Assembly: GCA_000231825.2 (NCBI GenBank)
Contig: JH720305.1
Span: 159,949-223,948 of the forward strand
Direction of reading: 5' to 3'
Source of the DNA: Tetrahymena elliotti 4EA
Lineage: Eukaryota; Ciliophora; Oligohymenophorea; Hymenostomatida; Tetrahymenidae
DNA: 64,000 bases
Shown here: in pieces, positions 14,101 through 25,347 of the stretch
Layout: the number at the start of each line of letters is the position of its first letter
Numbering within the stretch: the stretch's first letter is position 1
Notes under the pieces: model-generated
Told to the model about the DNA's origin: nothing
The model's database searches: none
The model's input: only the letters and a program-made list of their open reading frames with translations
Translations under genes and position numbers: made by a program

Positions 14101-14872
14101 TGCTATTACTTTTGCTTTTGATCATACATTATAAAAAGGTTTAAAACTAATTAAAGAAGTATTTAAATAGGATGAACTAGATATTTTAGTTTCTAAATAA
14201 AATATAATTTTCATATTCTTTGAAAACTTTTTCATAGCAAAAGATGTTTGGAATAAGATTAAAAGTGATGAAGGGCCTTTCAGTATAAGATCTCAATTTG
14301 AATTCTTAAAATTGAATTTAAAAAAAAAGAAAAAAAATTATTAAATTAATTTCAATGCCAATTTAAAATTAAAAGATAAACCAGAAAATGCTTTAATCTA
14401 CTTAAATAATGTTAAAAGTGATAAAAATGATAAAGAAATTACCATTAAATAAGAATTAGCCAATTTATTTAATTGTGAGTATGTTATTTAGGCACTAAGT
14501 GGATATCTTCTAGCTACTGAATAGGATAATATATTTAATGTAAAAGCTAAAAAGACCAAAAAGCATTTGAAATCTGCAAAAAAAAGTTTAGGAATTCTAG
14601 TAGGAACGAATGTCATTTTAAAAAATGTAGAAAATTTCAACTAAATCATAAATATTATCCAAAAAAGTATCATTGACAACTTTTTGTTTAAAAAAACAGT
14701 AATTTCATAAGATGAAAACTAAACAATAACATTAACATTTGATTCTTCTGTTGATGCATACATTGCTTACTCTTTATTGTATTAATATGAAGGAATAAAT
14801 AAGTACTTTATTACTGAAAATAAGTAGATTTAATTAGAAAGCATTCTTTAAGTTCCAGCTGTAGATTTATGA
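11190..14872 (+). CDS. Schlafen/AlbA_2-domain protein with Arg-Asp repeat tract
   Basis: Exons 11190-11668, 11741-11830 and 11887-14872 encode 1184 aa. A helical N-terminus (about 1-155) precedes an AlbA_2/Schlafen core (about 160-300). Exon 2 gives SFLNCQGGTIYLGIRD, the GG-containing strand-turn typical of the fold. Across intron 2 follow TVQGIDLSRKNIDELKN and later GKWIVRIKV. The C-terminal half of the core is less clear. Next come Asn/Gln linkers, a long coiled coil (about 420-540), an Asn/Gln-rich tract with recurring Arg-Asp pairs (about 572-671), and a Glu-rich block (about 875-905). The C-terminus is a folded-looking Lys-rich domain (about 905-1184) that I do not recognise. AlbA_2 domains bind RNA or DNA, and in some Schlafens cleave tRNA. 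The relevant catalytic residues cannot be judged here. The low-complexity tract suggests an RNA-granule or nuclear role, by inference only. Confidence 0.82.
13033..13330 (+). repeat. In-gene Arg-Asp-Gln-Asn-Asn repeat tract
   Basis: About a dozen imperfect units of the type K/N-R-D-x-N-N-x-N are encoded in tandem, spaced 7-11 codons apart. At DNA level they show as recurring AGAGAT/AGAGAC triplet pairs in a CAA/AAT/TAA background. The tract lies inside the AlbA_2-domain protein, so it is coding low complexity and not a transposon. Confidence 0.8.
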
Positions 14873-15876
14873 TCTTATTTATTTAGTTATTTGCATTTCT
14901 GAAAAGCTTTTATGTTTGTTTGTTTGTTAATTTAAAAATTTCATTGTTTATATTTATCGTTTTATACATGTTTTGTAATAATTTTTAGATTTCTTCAAAC
15001 AAAATTTTTTATTTCATAATATTTTTTTGGTTTTAAACTTAGTTTTCCTTTCCTTTTCTTATTTTATTTTAATATAAAAATGGATGGCTCTTTTTTAATC
15101 TCACATTTCAAAAAAATAGTAAAGAAAAACTTCTTTAAGTGTAATATCCAATAGTATTACTAAAATTCCACATATTTTTTCTCTCTCTCTTTCATTTATG
15201 ATTTTTTTGTTTTATCTATCTTAAACGATTTTATTTTGATTTATGATTAATAATTAATCTTACTTATGCTTTACAAAACTAGCTAGCTAATTTAAAGGAA
15301 GTAATTTAAAAACACTTGGTTTTGCTATTCAATTAAATAATGTAAACTGATTTTATTAATTAAATCCTTTAATTGTTGATTTAAAAAGATCTAATAATTT
15401 ATTTCTTAAGATCAAGTGAATTTCAAAAATATGAATAAAAAGCCTTCAAATTTGACAAAAATTAACTTAAAACTTTAAATTTTAATTGCAAACAATATTT
15501 TTCTTCATTTCTTTAAAATATTTAGATTGAAAGTAATCGTTTTAAATTTAAGATTGAGTAATCATTTCTAACTGATAAAAAAGTAAACAGATTAATTTAA
15601 GATGATTTTTATAATTATTTAAGTCTATGAAAACAAATTAATATTTACAAATCTAAAAAAAAAATTTGAGTTTTTTAATTTTTTTCATTAAATCAAGTAT
15701 TTATTTTTATGAATTGTTTTTTATTTTAAAATAATCAAAGTGATTGAATTTGTTAAATGAATTTTTTTGAAGTTATCTGTTTTGAGCATTTATAAAAGAT
15801 AAATTATATTTTTCCTAATATATAAATCTTTTTAATGTAACTAAAAAAGTGAAATAAATAACATACATTTAATATA
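14873..15876. other. Intergenic spacer between convergent genes
   Basis: This 1-kb AT-rich stretch separates the stops of the AlbA_2 gene (+) and the OGFR-domain gene (-). It should contain both 3' UTRs. It includes a pyrimidine run (TTTCTCTCTCTC) near 15178 and T-rich tracts. No coding frame is supported. Confidence 0.55.
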
Positions 15877-17286
15877 TCAAATTAATGTTTTTAGATGAGA
15901 ATTGATTTCTTAAGTAAGAATTTCAAATGAGAAAAGGCACTTTTATGCTACTTATTCTAGAGCTTTTTTATCTTTTTCATCTATTTCACCATAAGGTTTC
16001 CACTCAATCTAGAAAATTAATTCTAAAGACTTGAGAGGTGGCACAAAATTCTTTCCAAATTTATAAACCTCTTTTTCTAAGAATTTAACTAATTGTACAG
16101 CATATATCCTATAACCTGTAACATTCAAGAATTAAAGCATTCTTTTAACTCTGAATTCATGATTAGTGTATGGTCTTAAGAAAGTCTCTTTATATCTTTC
16201 CAAATAATTATCTTATCTGCTTACTTATCCAGTAGCTTAATCATCTAATTTAATTCCATAAAAATCAAGAATAAGCTCATAACTTTGAATGATTCTTTTT
16301 CCAATCTAGAATTTTATAAAAATTATTAATTTCTTCATCAAAAAAAAATGAATGATTTTCAAAAACTATCAATTCAAAAATTAAAATTTTGTTTTTTACG
16401 ACAGCGTTTTGTCTGAATAAAACAGCTCTTTCTTTACCAAATGGACCCTAGAAGTGTGGGAATAACCAATGAAAATAAGCATGATTAATATCTAAATGAG
16501 CATACTGACCCTTCCTATAAATTAAATAAACATAAAGTATGAAACCAAAAATAACAATTTAACAAAGCAAAATAATGCTAAAAATAAAAATATTTCTCCA
16601 TTTTAAAATTGCATATCAAACCAATTTTAAGAAATTTACCAATTAAACATTTCAAAAATATCTGCTCCACATATAGGTGCTTTGTATTATCCTAAATAAA
16701 ATTCTGTAACTAGAATATATGGATCTTTTGGTTTTTTTATTACTTCAGGTTTTTTCTCTTCAACTTTCTTTTTAGGTTTAATGGAAGGTTAACTTCTTGT
16801 TCTCATTTTTATTTTATCTTTATTTAGTTTAGCATCGTTTGCTCCTTAACCTTTTGGATATTTTGCTTCATTAGAATTATTTCTAGGAGATCTTCCTCTT
16901 TATTTATCATCTAAAGATCCATTTCTTTTCTCTTTTTTCTTTTTAACAACTACAATTTCTTCCTCTGTATCATCACTATTTTCTTCTACATAGACGATTC
17001 TCTTTTTTTTTTCTTTTTTATTTTTATTGTCTAAGCTATCTTTTCTCTGTTAATCACCTTTGTTTTAATTTGCTCCAACTTTATTGTTTTTGTTATCGCC
17101 ATTATTATTTCCAGCAGGTTTATTATTATTGTTAGGATTCTTAGCACCTAAATTGCTTTTAGATTCCGGTATATTGTTCAGAGATGTTTTAGAGCTTGGC
17201 TAATTTGATCCTGGCTTGCTTGCTAAAACTTTCTTCTTGAAATTTTCCTATTCTTCTACTTTTTTAGTGCTAGATTTAGTGTACAT
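15877..17286 (-). CDS. Opioid growth factor receptor (OGFr)-domain protein
   Basis: Three exons in transcript order, 17286-16640, 16514-16400 and 16305-15877, encode 396 aa. The first ~175 residues are disordered, with Asn/Lys tracts, KKKKEKR-type basic clusters (possible nuclear signals) and an acidic EENSDDTEEE. The OGFr domain covers about 185-320: ILVTEFYLGQYKAP, then HAYFHWLFPHFQGPF (exon 2), then SYELILDFYGIKLDDQATG and the helix NHEFRVKRMLQFLNVTG. This order matches vertebrate OGFR closely, including WLFP and the LDFYG..L.D..TG motif. In animals OGFR binds met-enkephalin and restrains cell proliferation at the nuclear envelope. No such ligand is implied here, and the domain's molecular activity is unknown. 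The vertebrate C-terminal repeats are absent. The TGA at 15877-15879 is the first in frame. Confidence 0.88.
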
Positions 17287-18527
17287 TTTGATATGTTCTT
17301 GTATTATATTTGCTTATTAAGTCTAAAGATTTTATAATTGATTAATTAATTAAATAAGTTTTGAATTTTCTGATAATATAAACATCACTTTTTAGGTTTT
17401 ATTAATTGGTTGGCGTAATCTAAAGGTAATTAGAGTTTATTCATTAATATTTCCTTATATTGCTTATTATTTATTAATTTTTAGTAAAATAGTCAAGCAT
17501 AATTTATGACTATTAATCAATAGAATACTCAAATCACACTGAACCTAATTCTGCTTTAGATGGTTCAGCAGTAAATTAAAAAAAATATAAGTTAAAATGC
17601 ATATCTTAAATTTAGAATTTTAGTATCTTTTTCTTCAATTGAAAAAATATAATTTTGATAAATAATTTATGAAAACTAAAGCATATCAAATTTAATATTT
17701 AAATCAAAAAATTTTTTTAAATTAAATCTTACAAATTCAATTCAGTCTATTAATTAATGCTTTGATGAATTAAAGAAAATTTACTAAATCCCTTGATTTT
17801 TTTGATATCAAAACATCAATATAAGTTTATTTCATTTTTTACATTTTTTTCGATTAATACTGTGATTAAATTGTTAAGAAAATAAATATTAAATATTTTT
17901 TCCATCAAAAAATTGTTTTAAATTGAATATAAAACATTAAATTCAGTCTATTCATTCTCAAAGAATTAAATTTTGTTCAATTTTTTCATAGCTTATAAAT
18001 ATTTTTTTTTGCATTTGAATTGACTAATGATGTTCTTATTTCTTCTTAATGCTATTGATTTAAAAAATATTAAATTTTTCAATTTGTTAAATTAAAGCCT
18101 CTTTGCAAGATGAAAATAAAAAAATATTGTTTTAAATTGAATATTATAAATTAAATTCTGCCTATTAATACTAGAATGAATTAAATTATTATTTTCTTGA
18201 ATAAATTGACTATTTATGAAATATATTTTTAATATTTCAATTGACTTTTATCTTTTAAATCGAAATGATTTATAAAATAAATATTAAAAATAGCTATTTG
18301 TTACAATTAAAGCCTTTTCACTGTTAAAAAATAAAAAAATTTGTTTAAATTAAATAAAATAATTAAATCTATTAAAACTACAATGAATTAATTAATAATT
18401 TTCTTATTTTTGATATTTTGATACAATAACATAACCAATAAAATATTTTAATTTGATTTTTTACATTTCAATAGACTAAACTAATATTTGTTTTTTTTAA
18501 TAAATAATGTAAGTTTTAAATATATCA
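17287..18527. repeat. Degenerate ~210-bp tandem repeat array in spacer
   Basis: Four imperfect units share an ordered set of words. Each starts with TTTTAAATTGAATAT-like sequence, then AATTCAGTCTATTAAT, GAATTAAA, a TTTTTACATTT..GACTAA block, and AATAAATATTAAAAA. The anchor TTCAGTCTAT or its variants falls near 17741, 17941, 18155 and 18364, spacings of about 200-214 bp. The array is best seen from 17700 to 18520. It lies between the 5' end of the OGFr-domain gene and the 3' end of the cNMP-binding gene. Confidence 0.6.
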
Positions 18528-21500
18528 TCATGAATTGCTTGTTTTTTATGGTATTTTATAATTAAATTAGATGTTTTTTTTTATTTTAATGTTGCTTTTC
18601 ATGTTTAAGTTTGTCATAGAATTGAAATTTTATTCATTCAAGCTTATTCTTTTAGAATGATTTTCAGTCTGCAATTTTAAAGAGTCTATGGATTTAATTT
18701 CATTATTTAGTGGTATTTTGGTGAATGAAAATACACTTTGTTAACCTTTTCTTGGTATTGAAGTCAAAGATTGCAAAGATTTAATATGAACTGTTCCAGT
18801 TTTATCATTAGGTGTGATAGAAAAGTTTTTTATTTCTAATTCATCTGGTTATTTAATATCTAAAACTAAGCTTTATTTAAAGCTTGGCTAATTCATTTAC
18901 TAAAATTTATACTATTATTGATGGAGCTGTTATGATTTAGGGTTATTTTAAAAGGTACTATTAAATGAAGATCTTGTTTTTTCATGAAGAGTTTTTATAT
19001 TTGGTGAGAGTTTTAAATTATTTTCTGTTTATTGATTAAGGTATTCTTCGTATTAAAATTCAGGTCTCTTTTAGATATTATTTGCTGTTTTTTATCTTGG
19101 CAAACTTTAGATTGAAGTTAATCCTTACTCAATTTCTTATGAGGAATAATGTAAATTATTTTTAAGAATTTATTTAATAGCTTCAAATTTAGGCTCTGAT
19201 TTTTGAGGCAAAGTTTGCTATTGCTATTATTGATGTTATTATTATTGCTAAAGCTTATACCTCATCTGATCATACTTACTCTTTACTAAAGAGTTTTCTT
19301 CCAAAAAATTTTTAATAGTTTGATCTTAGATGTGTTTTGCTATGCTTTGTTGAATATCTTTTACTTGATGCTTCTTTTACAATATTCTATATTATATATG
19401 GTGGAGGTTTTGTTAAAATGTTTTTTAGAAAGTATCTGTGAAAATACTGTTTCTAAACTATTTCTTATTTTTTTTAGTTTTTTGCTCCTTTTGCTTTTCT
19501 GTTTTTGCTTTATCAGTTTCTTGTTAGAAATAATCATCTTTTAGTTAAGGTTAGCTTTAAGATTAAAAGAAATTGCTTGTTTATAAAGATTATTAATTAT
19601 TATTCTAAGATTTATAATTTGATGAAAAATAATTATTTATATTGGTGTTCATGCTGTGATTAAACTCTAGATTTTCTTTGGGAAAGCTGCATATTTGTAC
19701 ACAAGTCTAAGAAGAAAATGATGGCATCGTAGCAGAGATAGAAGAAGATATTATATTTTATTTAGAGGAGTTAGGTTTTTATTTATTTAAAAGAAACTAC
19801 AAATGTATTTTTTTGTCATTTTTTTTAGCAGGGTCTACTCCAATTATAGAATTGCACAATTACAATGATTAAATTTATTGATTTATTACTGAATTTGTCA
19901 ATTCATTTTACACTACATCAGCTGTTGTGCTAGAGCTCAATTTGAAATTCAAAGGGTATTTATTAGGTGAAAAAGTAGCTGAATCTGATAAAACAAATTT
20001 CGATGCAAATTAATTTAGCTTATGTTATTAATGTTGTTAAGAATTTTTTAGATTACTGATTCCACTTTCAACTAAATTTTGTTGTTATGTCTCAATTGAT
20101 TCTTGTTAAATAGGATTTTAAAGATTTAAAAGATAATCTTATTATTATATTTACCCCTTTAAATTGTAGAATGTATTAGGTTGGCTAAATGTTTGGTATT
20201 AATTTGGTTAGTTAAATTAAGGGGAAAATTAATAATATTCTAATTACTAATTAGGACTGTTTGAGTTTATTTAAATATTTTATTAATTGTCATTTTGGTT
20301 TGCTGAATTTTTGCTATCAACTGATTAGGAATCTCTCTAATTTTTTGAAGATTATTTTTTGATTATTCTATTATTTTGGTTAACTAAGCTTTCTGTGTAA
20401 AAATTACTAACCCTTCTATCCTTTTAAAGAATCTCTTCTGGAGCTGCGAGATGCTACTGACTCATTGACTTTTGCATTTTATTTCCTTGATTTTTATCAA
20501 GTAAGCTTGAGAATGTGCTTGAATTAAGAGAATCTTTAGAAGACTGTTTTGAAGGTTCTAGTAATAAATTAATTTGTTTTTATTGTGGACTTTACGCAAG
20601 CATTTCCATGTTACTTAATTGCATATTTTATTAATCCATTTTAATCTTGCTACTGAAATTCTTTGGTGTGACTAGACTGTGGATGCTAAGCTTATTTGAA
20701 TTGTCTTTATTTTTATTTCTAAATAAACTATATTCTGGACTGTTATCTTGGCTTTGAGGCATTTTGGGAATATTTTGTGAATAAGGAGATTTCATTTTTA
20801 AAATAGAATTTCTTTAGCTAGAATGCTAGCTATTTAAAAGAGGAGAGCCATCTTTTTAGCCGTTATTAGCATCGTTACTTGAAATATCATTTTTGTCAGT
20901 TTTATAAATTTTTTTCTGGAATTAAGAAAAGTGGTCAAAAAGATCTTGATGGTTTTGTAACCTTTCAGGATGATCTAATTAATTATTACTTGAATTAAAG
21001 CTTATCTTTCTTTCATTCTGATATGAGCTACTGAAATTCAAGCTTATCCCTTTTTCTGTTTTTACATTATTAAAATGAGGGGATAAAAATCCTTAATTTG
21101 AATAAACATTCTAGTTGCTACTTGCATCTGAGCTTTTTCTTTTTACATTCTTATTATTCCCTTCATATTTCTATTAATTATTATTCCCATTTTATTATTC
21201 ATTTTATCTCTTCTCATTATTTTCTGTGAAAAAATCTTTGTATTCTTTTATGAAAGTATTAATACTTTCTAATCTTTGCTGGTGATTATAATTCTTTTAT
21301 TTAAGGCGCTATTTTATAAATGTAGCACTACCAATATCTGCCATTACACTCAGCTTGAAAACTTTCCTCTTTATCATAATCAGTTGTGCCCCTTTTAATA
21401 TAAAATCAAAGCTCAATTAAAATAAAAAAAATTTAACTACCATTATAGCTATCACAGACAACGCTAAATGTTCTATTCTACTTCATCAATATGTCTTCTT

Positions 21501-22843
21501 CTCCAAAAATTTCCCCCTTTCCCATAACAGCCAACTTTAGATAAAAAAATTAGTTTTTAATAAAACAAAGGAGATTATCTGTAATTAATTATTGGTAGGA
21601 GTATTTTTAAAAGTCTATCCATAGATTTTAGATTTAATTTGGTTAAATTAAATTATTATTTGAATGGATGGTATTAAGAAAGTAGTAACAAACATAATTA
21701 AAATTCATTCAAAAAAGACAGTTTTAATTAAAATTATTTACTTTGTATTTTTTTTGTTTCTCAAATTTCATTTTAAGATTATTGTCATTGTTGTTGCTGT
21801 TAGATGAGTTTTTGTTATTCACATTCGATTCTTTATCCGTATAATCTTCATCGTCTTCATCATAATCGCTGTTTTACTTTTTTTCTAAGTTCTTGGATTA
21901 ATCTTTAAAGTTTCGATAAATCTATATTAATTTAATATTAATTAATTAATTAATTAATTACTAGAATTCATGCTTATGCTTGATTGATAAATCGATAGAT
22001 AATTTATTTTATAGTTATAGAATAATGTATTGTAATATAATCAATAAATATAAGTAATACCGCAAACTCCCCTTATTTAATAATGTAGATATGAGTGGGT
22101 TTTGTATCTTCTAGATAAACAACTTCATTTTTATTGTAGTTCATTATTTATGAAAAAAAGTATAGCAGTCTAAGCAAATTAAAGCTCCAATTTTCAAATA
22201 ACGGATGGTGCTGTAGAAATTCTATTTCTTTTGTGATTGAATTTTTTTCTTAATCACCAATAATCTATAAGAAATTCTACTTATTCAACAAGAGACAAAT
22301 AGTATTATCTTCTAAAGCAAACATACTTCCATCTGATCCTCTATCATAAATTAAACTAATTTCACCAAAGCTATCTCCTTTTTTAAATATCTTCACTAGA
22401 AATAAATTGTCTCTCTATTTTTCCATCTTTGAAAAATTCCTCTATTATTTATTTTCATCCTTTGCTTTCTTAGGCTTAGGAATGTAAAATCCAACTTAGC
22501 CATTCAGAATTATGTAAAAATACTCACTCTTTATATCTATATTAGTTAGTAAAAACAAATCATTTTATTAAAAGCCTTTATCACAGTTCCTCATTTATTT
22601 GAATCTAGATCTTGTAAGTTAAACCTGTCCAAATAAATGGCAAAAAAATAAAGTACCTAACTCTAATAAGCAATGGTCTTTTTAAAACTTCTTATATTTG
22701 GAATGCTAAATAATCTAATTGATTTCATCTATCTTTCCTTTTGCTGCATATTCCTTAAAAAAATGTATTTGCTGCAGCTAATCATAAATGAATAGTGATT
22801 CTTGCTTTGATTTCTCTTTCTAATGGAAAAGCGACTCGAGTTA
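18528..22843 (-). CDS. Protein with two cyclic-nucleotide-binding domains and a long Q/N/S-rich tail (5' end unresolved)
   Basis: Supported exons in transcript order: (about 22843)-22657, 22536-22061, 21921-21742, 21534-21441, 21391-18528. CNBD 1 has KSEYFYIILNGQVGFYIPK, then the phosphate-binding loop GDSFGEISLIYDRGSDGS. CNBD 2 has EVVYLEDTKPTHIYIIKQGE, then across two introns GKGEIFGEEDILMKQNRTF and a last strand joined by intron 21392-21440. No kinase domain or TM segment is seen, so this is a soluble cAMP/cGMP sensor or a pseudo-binding scaffold. CNBD 2 has EED where active domains have E-L/V-A, so binding may be lost. The last exon adds about 955 residues of Gln/Asn/Ser-rich sequence. 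The first listed exon has no ATG before an upstream TGA (22868-22870), so at least one 5' exon is missing. A candidate with the family-like ISKPFDN motif is at 23105-23211. Confidence 0.85.
21937..21960. repeat. (ATTA)n microsatellite inside an intron
   Basis: Six ATTA units sit in the intron 21922-22060 of the double-CNBD gene. It is a simple repeat, likely length-polymorphic. Confidence 0.85.
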
Positions 22844-23104
22844 CTAGTAGATATGGCATAATTAAGTTCATATAAAATGCTTTAAACAAAGTATATTTAC
22901 TAGATAATCCATTGTGTGCGTAGCTATAAATTGGAAGATGCTAGTTTTATAAAAAAATAAATGCTTTTAAGTGAAGCTTAAATTTCAATTCAGCAAATCT
23001 TTATTTTGATCTAGCTTATCTTAATTTTTGGTGTATTTAATTACTAGACCTCAATAAATCACACTGGAAATACAAATTTTATATTTATTTTTCTTAATTT
23101 TTAC

Positions 23105-23211
23105 TAATTATCAAATGGCTTAGAGATAACTTCGATTAAAATATTATGCTGACTGAACTAAACTAAACTCTTCGCATTTGATTCAAATGCCTTCCAATTA
23201 TCATTACACTC
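23105..23211 (-). other. Candidate 5' exon of the double-CNBD gene
   Basis: One minus-strand frame reads WKAFESNAKS, then HNILIEVISKPFDN, then meets a GTAAAA donor at 23104. Many ciliate CNBD proteins carry a similar (I/L)xKPxxxR segment just before the first domain, so this is the expected place and content. However, its phase (2) does not match any AG in the next exon, and no ATG is in frame. Either another small exon intervenes or the sequence is a decayed copy. Confidence 0.35.
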
Positions 23212-23829
23212 TCAAGAACTATTCATTTTATCACTATTGAGTGATCATAAAATGCTTTTTAAAAATTTTTTTTATTTCAGGTAAGAAATTAAGTAGGATT
23301 TTTTTTTACAAGCACTCTTAAAACTAAATCGATATAACAAGAAATTAAAAGCTTGAAATCGCCACACATATTTTTAGATTTATAAACTAAAATTATATCA
23401 AAAATAATATTTAAAAATATAAATTTAGCATAATTTCTAATTCAAAAAAATTCAAAATTGGCTTAAATTAATTGGCATTAAATAGTCTCATTTTAAGCAT
23501 TTTAAACCATATGTTTAAATGTTTTTCTTTCAGGATAGTATGAAAATCAATTTAGGTAATGAATATTACACTAAATTTTTTAAACCAAAAATTTAAAAAA
23601 TATTTCATTTTATTATTAAATTTTTCAAGCTTGAAATTAACACAAAAGAATAAATTTTAAAATGAGTGTAACCTTATTATTAATACTATTTGAGTATTTT
23701 ATTCAAATAAAAAATTTAATTTGAAAATTTATATTTCTATTTGAAAAATAACCTCTAGTTAGTCATCTAAACGCAAAGTATCCTGAATAATATAAATAAT
23801 ATTAAGAATTAATTTCAAAGTTAACAGAA
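23212..23829. other. AT-rich spacer
   Basis: This is spacer left of the hAT remnant. I see no coding frame and no clear terminal inverted repeat matching the right side of the transposase remnant. Confidence 0.5.
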
Positions 23830-24750
23830 ATGAATCAAGCTGGATAGTTTTTAATTAATGAAGGATAGTTTAAGTTTAAAGTACTAGCTACTTTATAAAA
23901 AGACAAAATCACTATTTTTATTGCTAAATTCATATGCCAAGATATTAAAGCTTTGAATACTGTTGAGACTTAAGGGTTTATGAATTTAATAAAATGTTTG
24001 GGATCAAGGTATCATATACCTTACCGAGAGGCTTTTAGAAATGAATTATTTCTAAATTTAAATAAGATAATAATTAATTTTTTAAATATCGAAAGAAAAT
24101 GCCTTTTCATTTACTACAGATTGCTGGAGTAATTAAAATATGAAATAATTTGTGACAATAGCCATTCATTTCATTAATAATAACTTTAAAATCAAAAACA
24201 TTGTCCTCAAAACTTTTTTTCAAGATTAAAATCACACATCAGAAAATACCAAATAATTAGTTTAATAAGCTCTCTCTGAATATATTGATTTTGATAATAT
24301 GATGTTCTTAGGGGCAACCACTGACAATGCTTGAAATATGTTTGAAGATGAGAAAATAGATGGGAAATTTAACCTTTCAAATTGATTGTTTTGCCATTTT
24401 ATTTTATGTACAAATTGTATAAAAAAATAACTTTCTTAATTGCTAACTTCAGAATATTTTTTTGATAGTTTAGCAAATAAAAATTGTTATTGATTATTTT
24501 TAGCATATTTTGTTATTTAAAATAATAGAATAAGGAGGGTATTCAATTTAATTTATTTAGGAAATATTTGAAATGAAAATGCTTATTTCTAGATATTTTG
24601 AAAAAAAAAAAACCGTTATTATTTCCCAGCCCTGATTAAGACTAATCTAAACATTTTAATATTTACTAACATGCTTAAAATTTATTAAAATAAAACTCAG
24701 AGAGGATTAGTACATCTTTAAAATCATATCAAACGAAAGAGCTACTTGAA
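23830..24750 (+). pseudogene. Broken hAT-family transposase
   Basis: An ATG-led frame encodes FICQDIKALNTVETQGFMNL and LGSRYHIPYREAF, matching the hAT N-terminal block (D-x-x-P/A-x-x-x-VE-x-x-GF, then L-x-x-RY-x-P-x-R). A frameshift near 24105 is followed by LTTDCWS-like, NNNFKIKNIVLKTF and GATTDNA. There the serine of the usual TTDNASNM is replaced by an in-frame TGA (24332-24334). Later pieces read IDCFAILFYVQIV (the C-x-AH block) and YFPAL (the FPxLxxLA block). Only about 300 residue-equivalents remain of a normal 600 or more, so it is also internally deleted. TAA/TAG occur as Gln inside conserved segments, so it evolved under ciliate nuclear code. Confidence 0.75.
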
Positions 24751-25347
24751 GTGACTTAAATATATACAAATATAAATAAATAATAAAGAATCTATTTATA
24801 AACAAAGAAATAAATATAAAATGTTTACTAAGTAATTTTTTATTCGTATCTTAAAAATATTTAGCAATAACTTTCATCAATTAATCAAATTAAATTAAAC
24901 ATAATATTATTCTGACCATTTGTTTAATTGTTAATATTTATCAAGAGTATTTATTTGAATGTCGTGAAAATTTAGTTAAAATCAATAAGGATTTAAGCTC
25001 ATTTTTCACAAAATTAAACCTATTTTAGATTTCTCTATTACGATAGGAAATAAATCTATCTATCTATTGTAGTCCAGAAAAAAGAAAATAATTTTGTTTA
25101 AATAGATTAAATTTAGTTTAATAAAAAAGTATTAAAAAAATCTACTTTTTCATAGTATTTATTTTACATTTAATACTGGAAATTAACTTGTATGTCCTAC
25201 TTAATTAAAATTTTTAGAAAAGAGTAAAATAACACCAAAGTAAAAGTAGAATCAGATTGGTTGATTGATAATTAAATAAATACAAAATACTAAATAAATA
25301 TATCTAAATAGCTTTCCTTTTTATTAGTAGAATTATAAATTGATAAA
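24751..25347. other. AT-rich spacer
   Basis: This separates the hAT remnant from the type I membrane protein gene. I see nothing beyond AT-rich sequence and the likely 5' UTR of the next gene. Confidence 0.5.

Noticed and set aside
18890..19560. Long plus-strand frames with hydrophobic, membrane-protein-like translations
   Set aside because: The opposite strand carries one uninterrupted 2.9-kb coding exon (18528-21391) with typical Gln/Asn/Ser-rich sequence and correct phase to a CNBD. The plus frames are its antisense shadow, open because the Ser codon TCA is rare in that phase.
22857..22859. Minus-strand ATG as the start of the double-CNBD gene
   Set aside because: Codon-by-codon phasing shows this ATG is in a different frame from the CNBD exon. 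The frame it opens ends in TGA within about 30 codons.
23212..23235. ATG-AAT-AGT-TCT-TGA read as a selenoprotein start leading into the ISKPFDN frame
   Set aside because: No selenocysteine insertion element or homologous context is visible. A missing exon is a simpler explanation.
24600..24640. CAGCCCTG near the end of the hAT remnant as a right terminal inverted repeat
   Set aside because: The same bases encode YFPAL of the conserved hAT FPxL block, and no matching CAGGGCTG left end or 8-bp target duplication was found.
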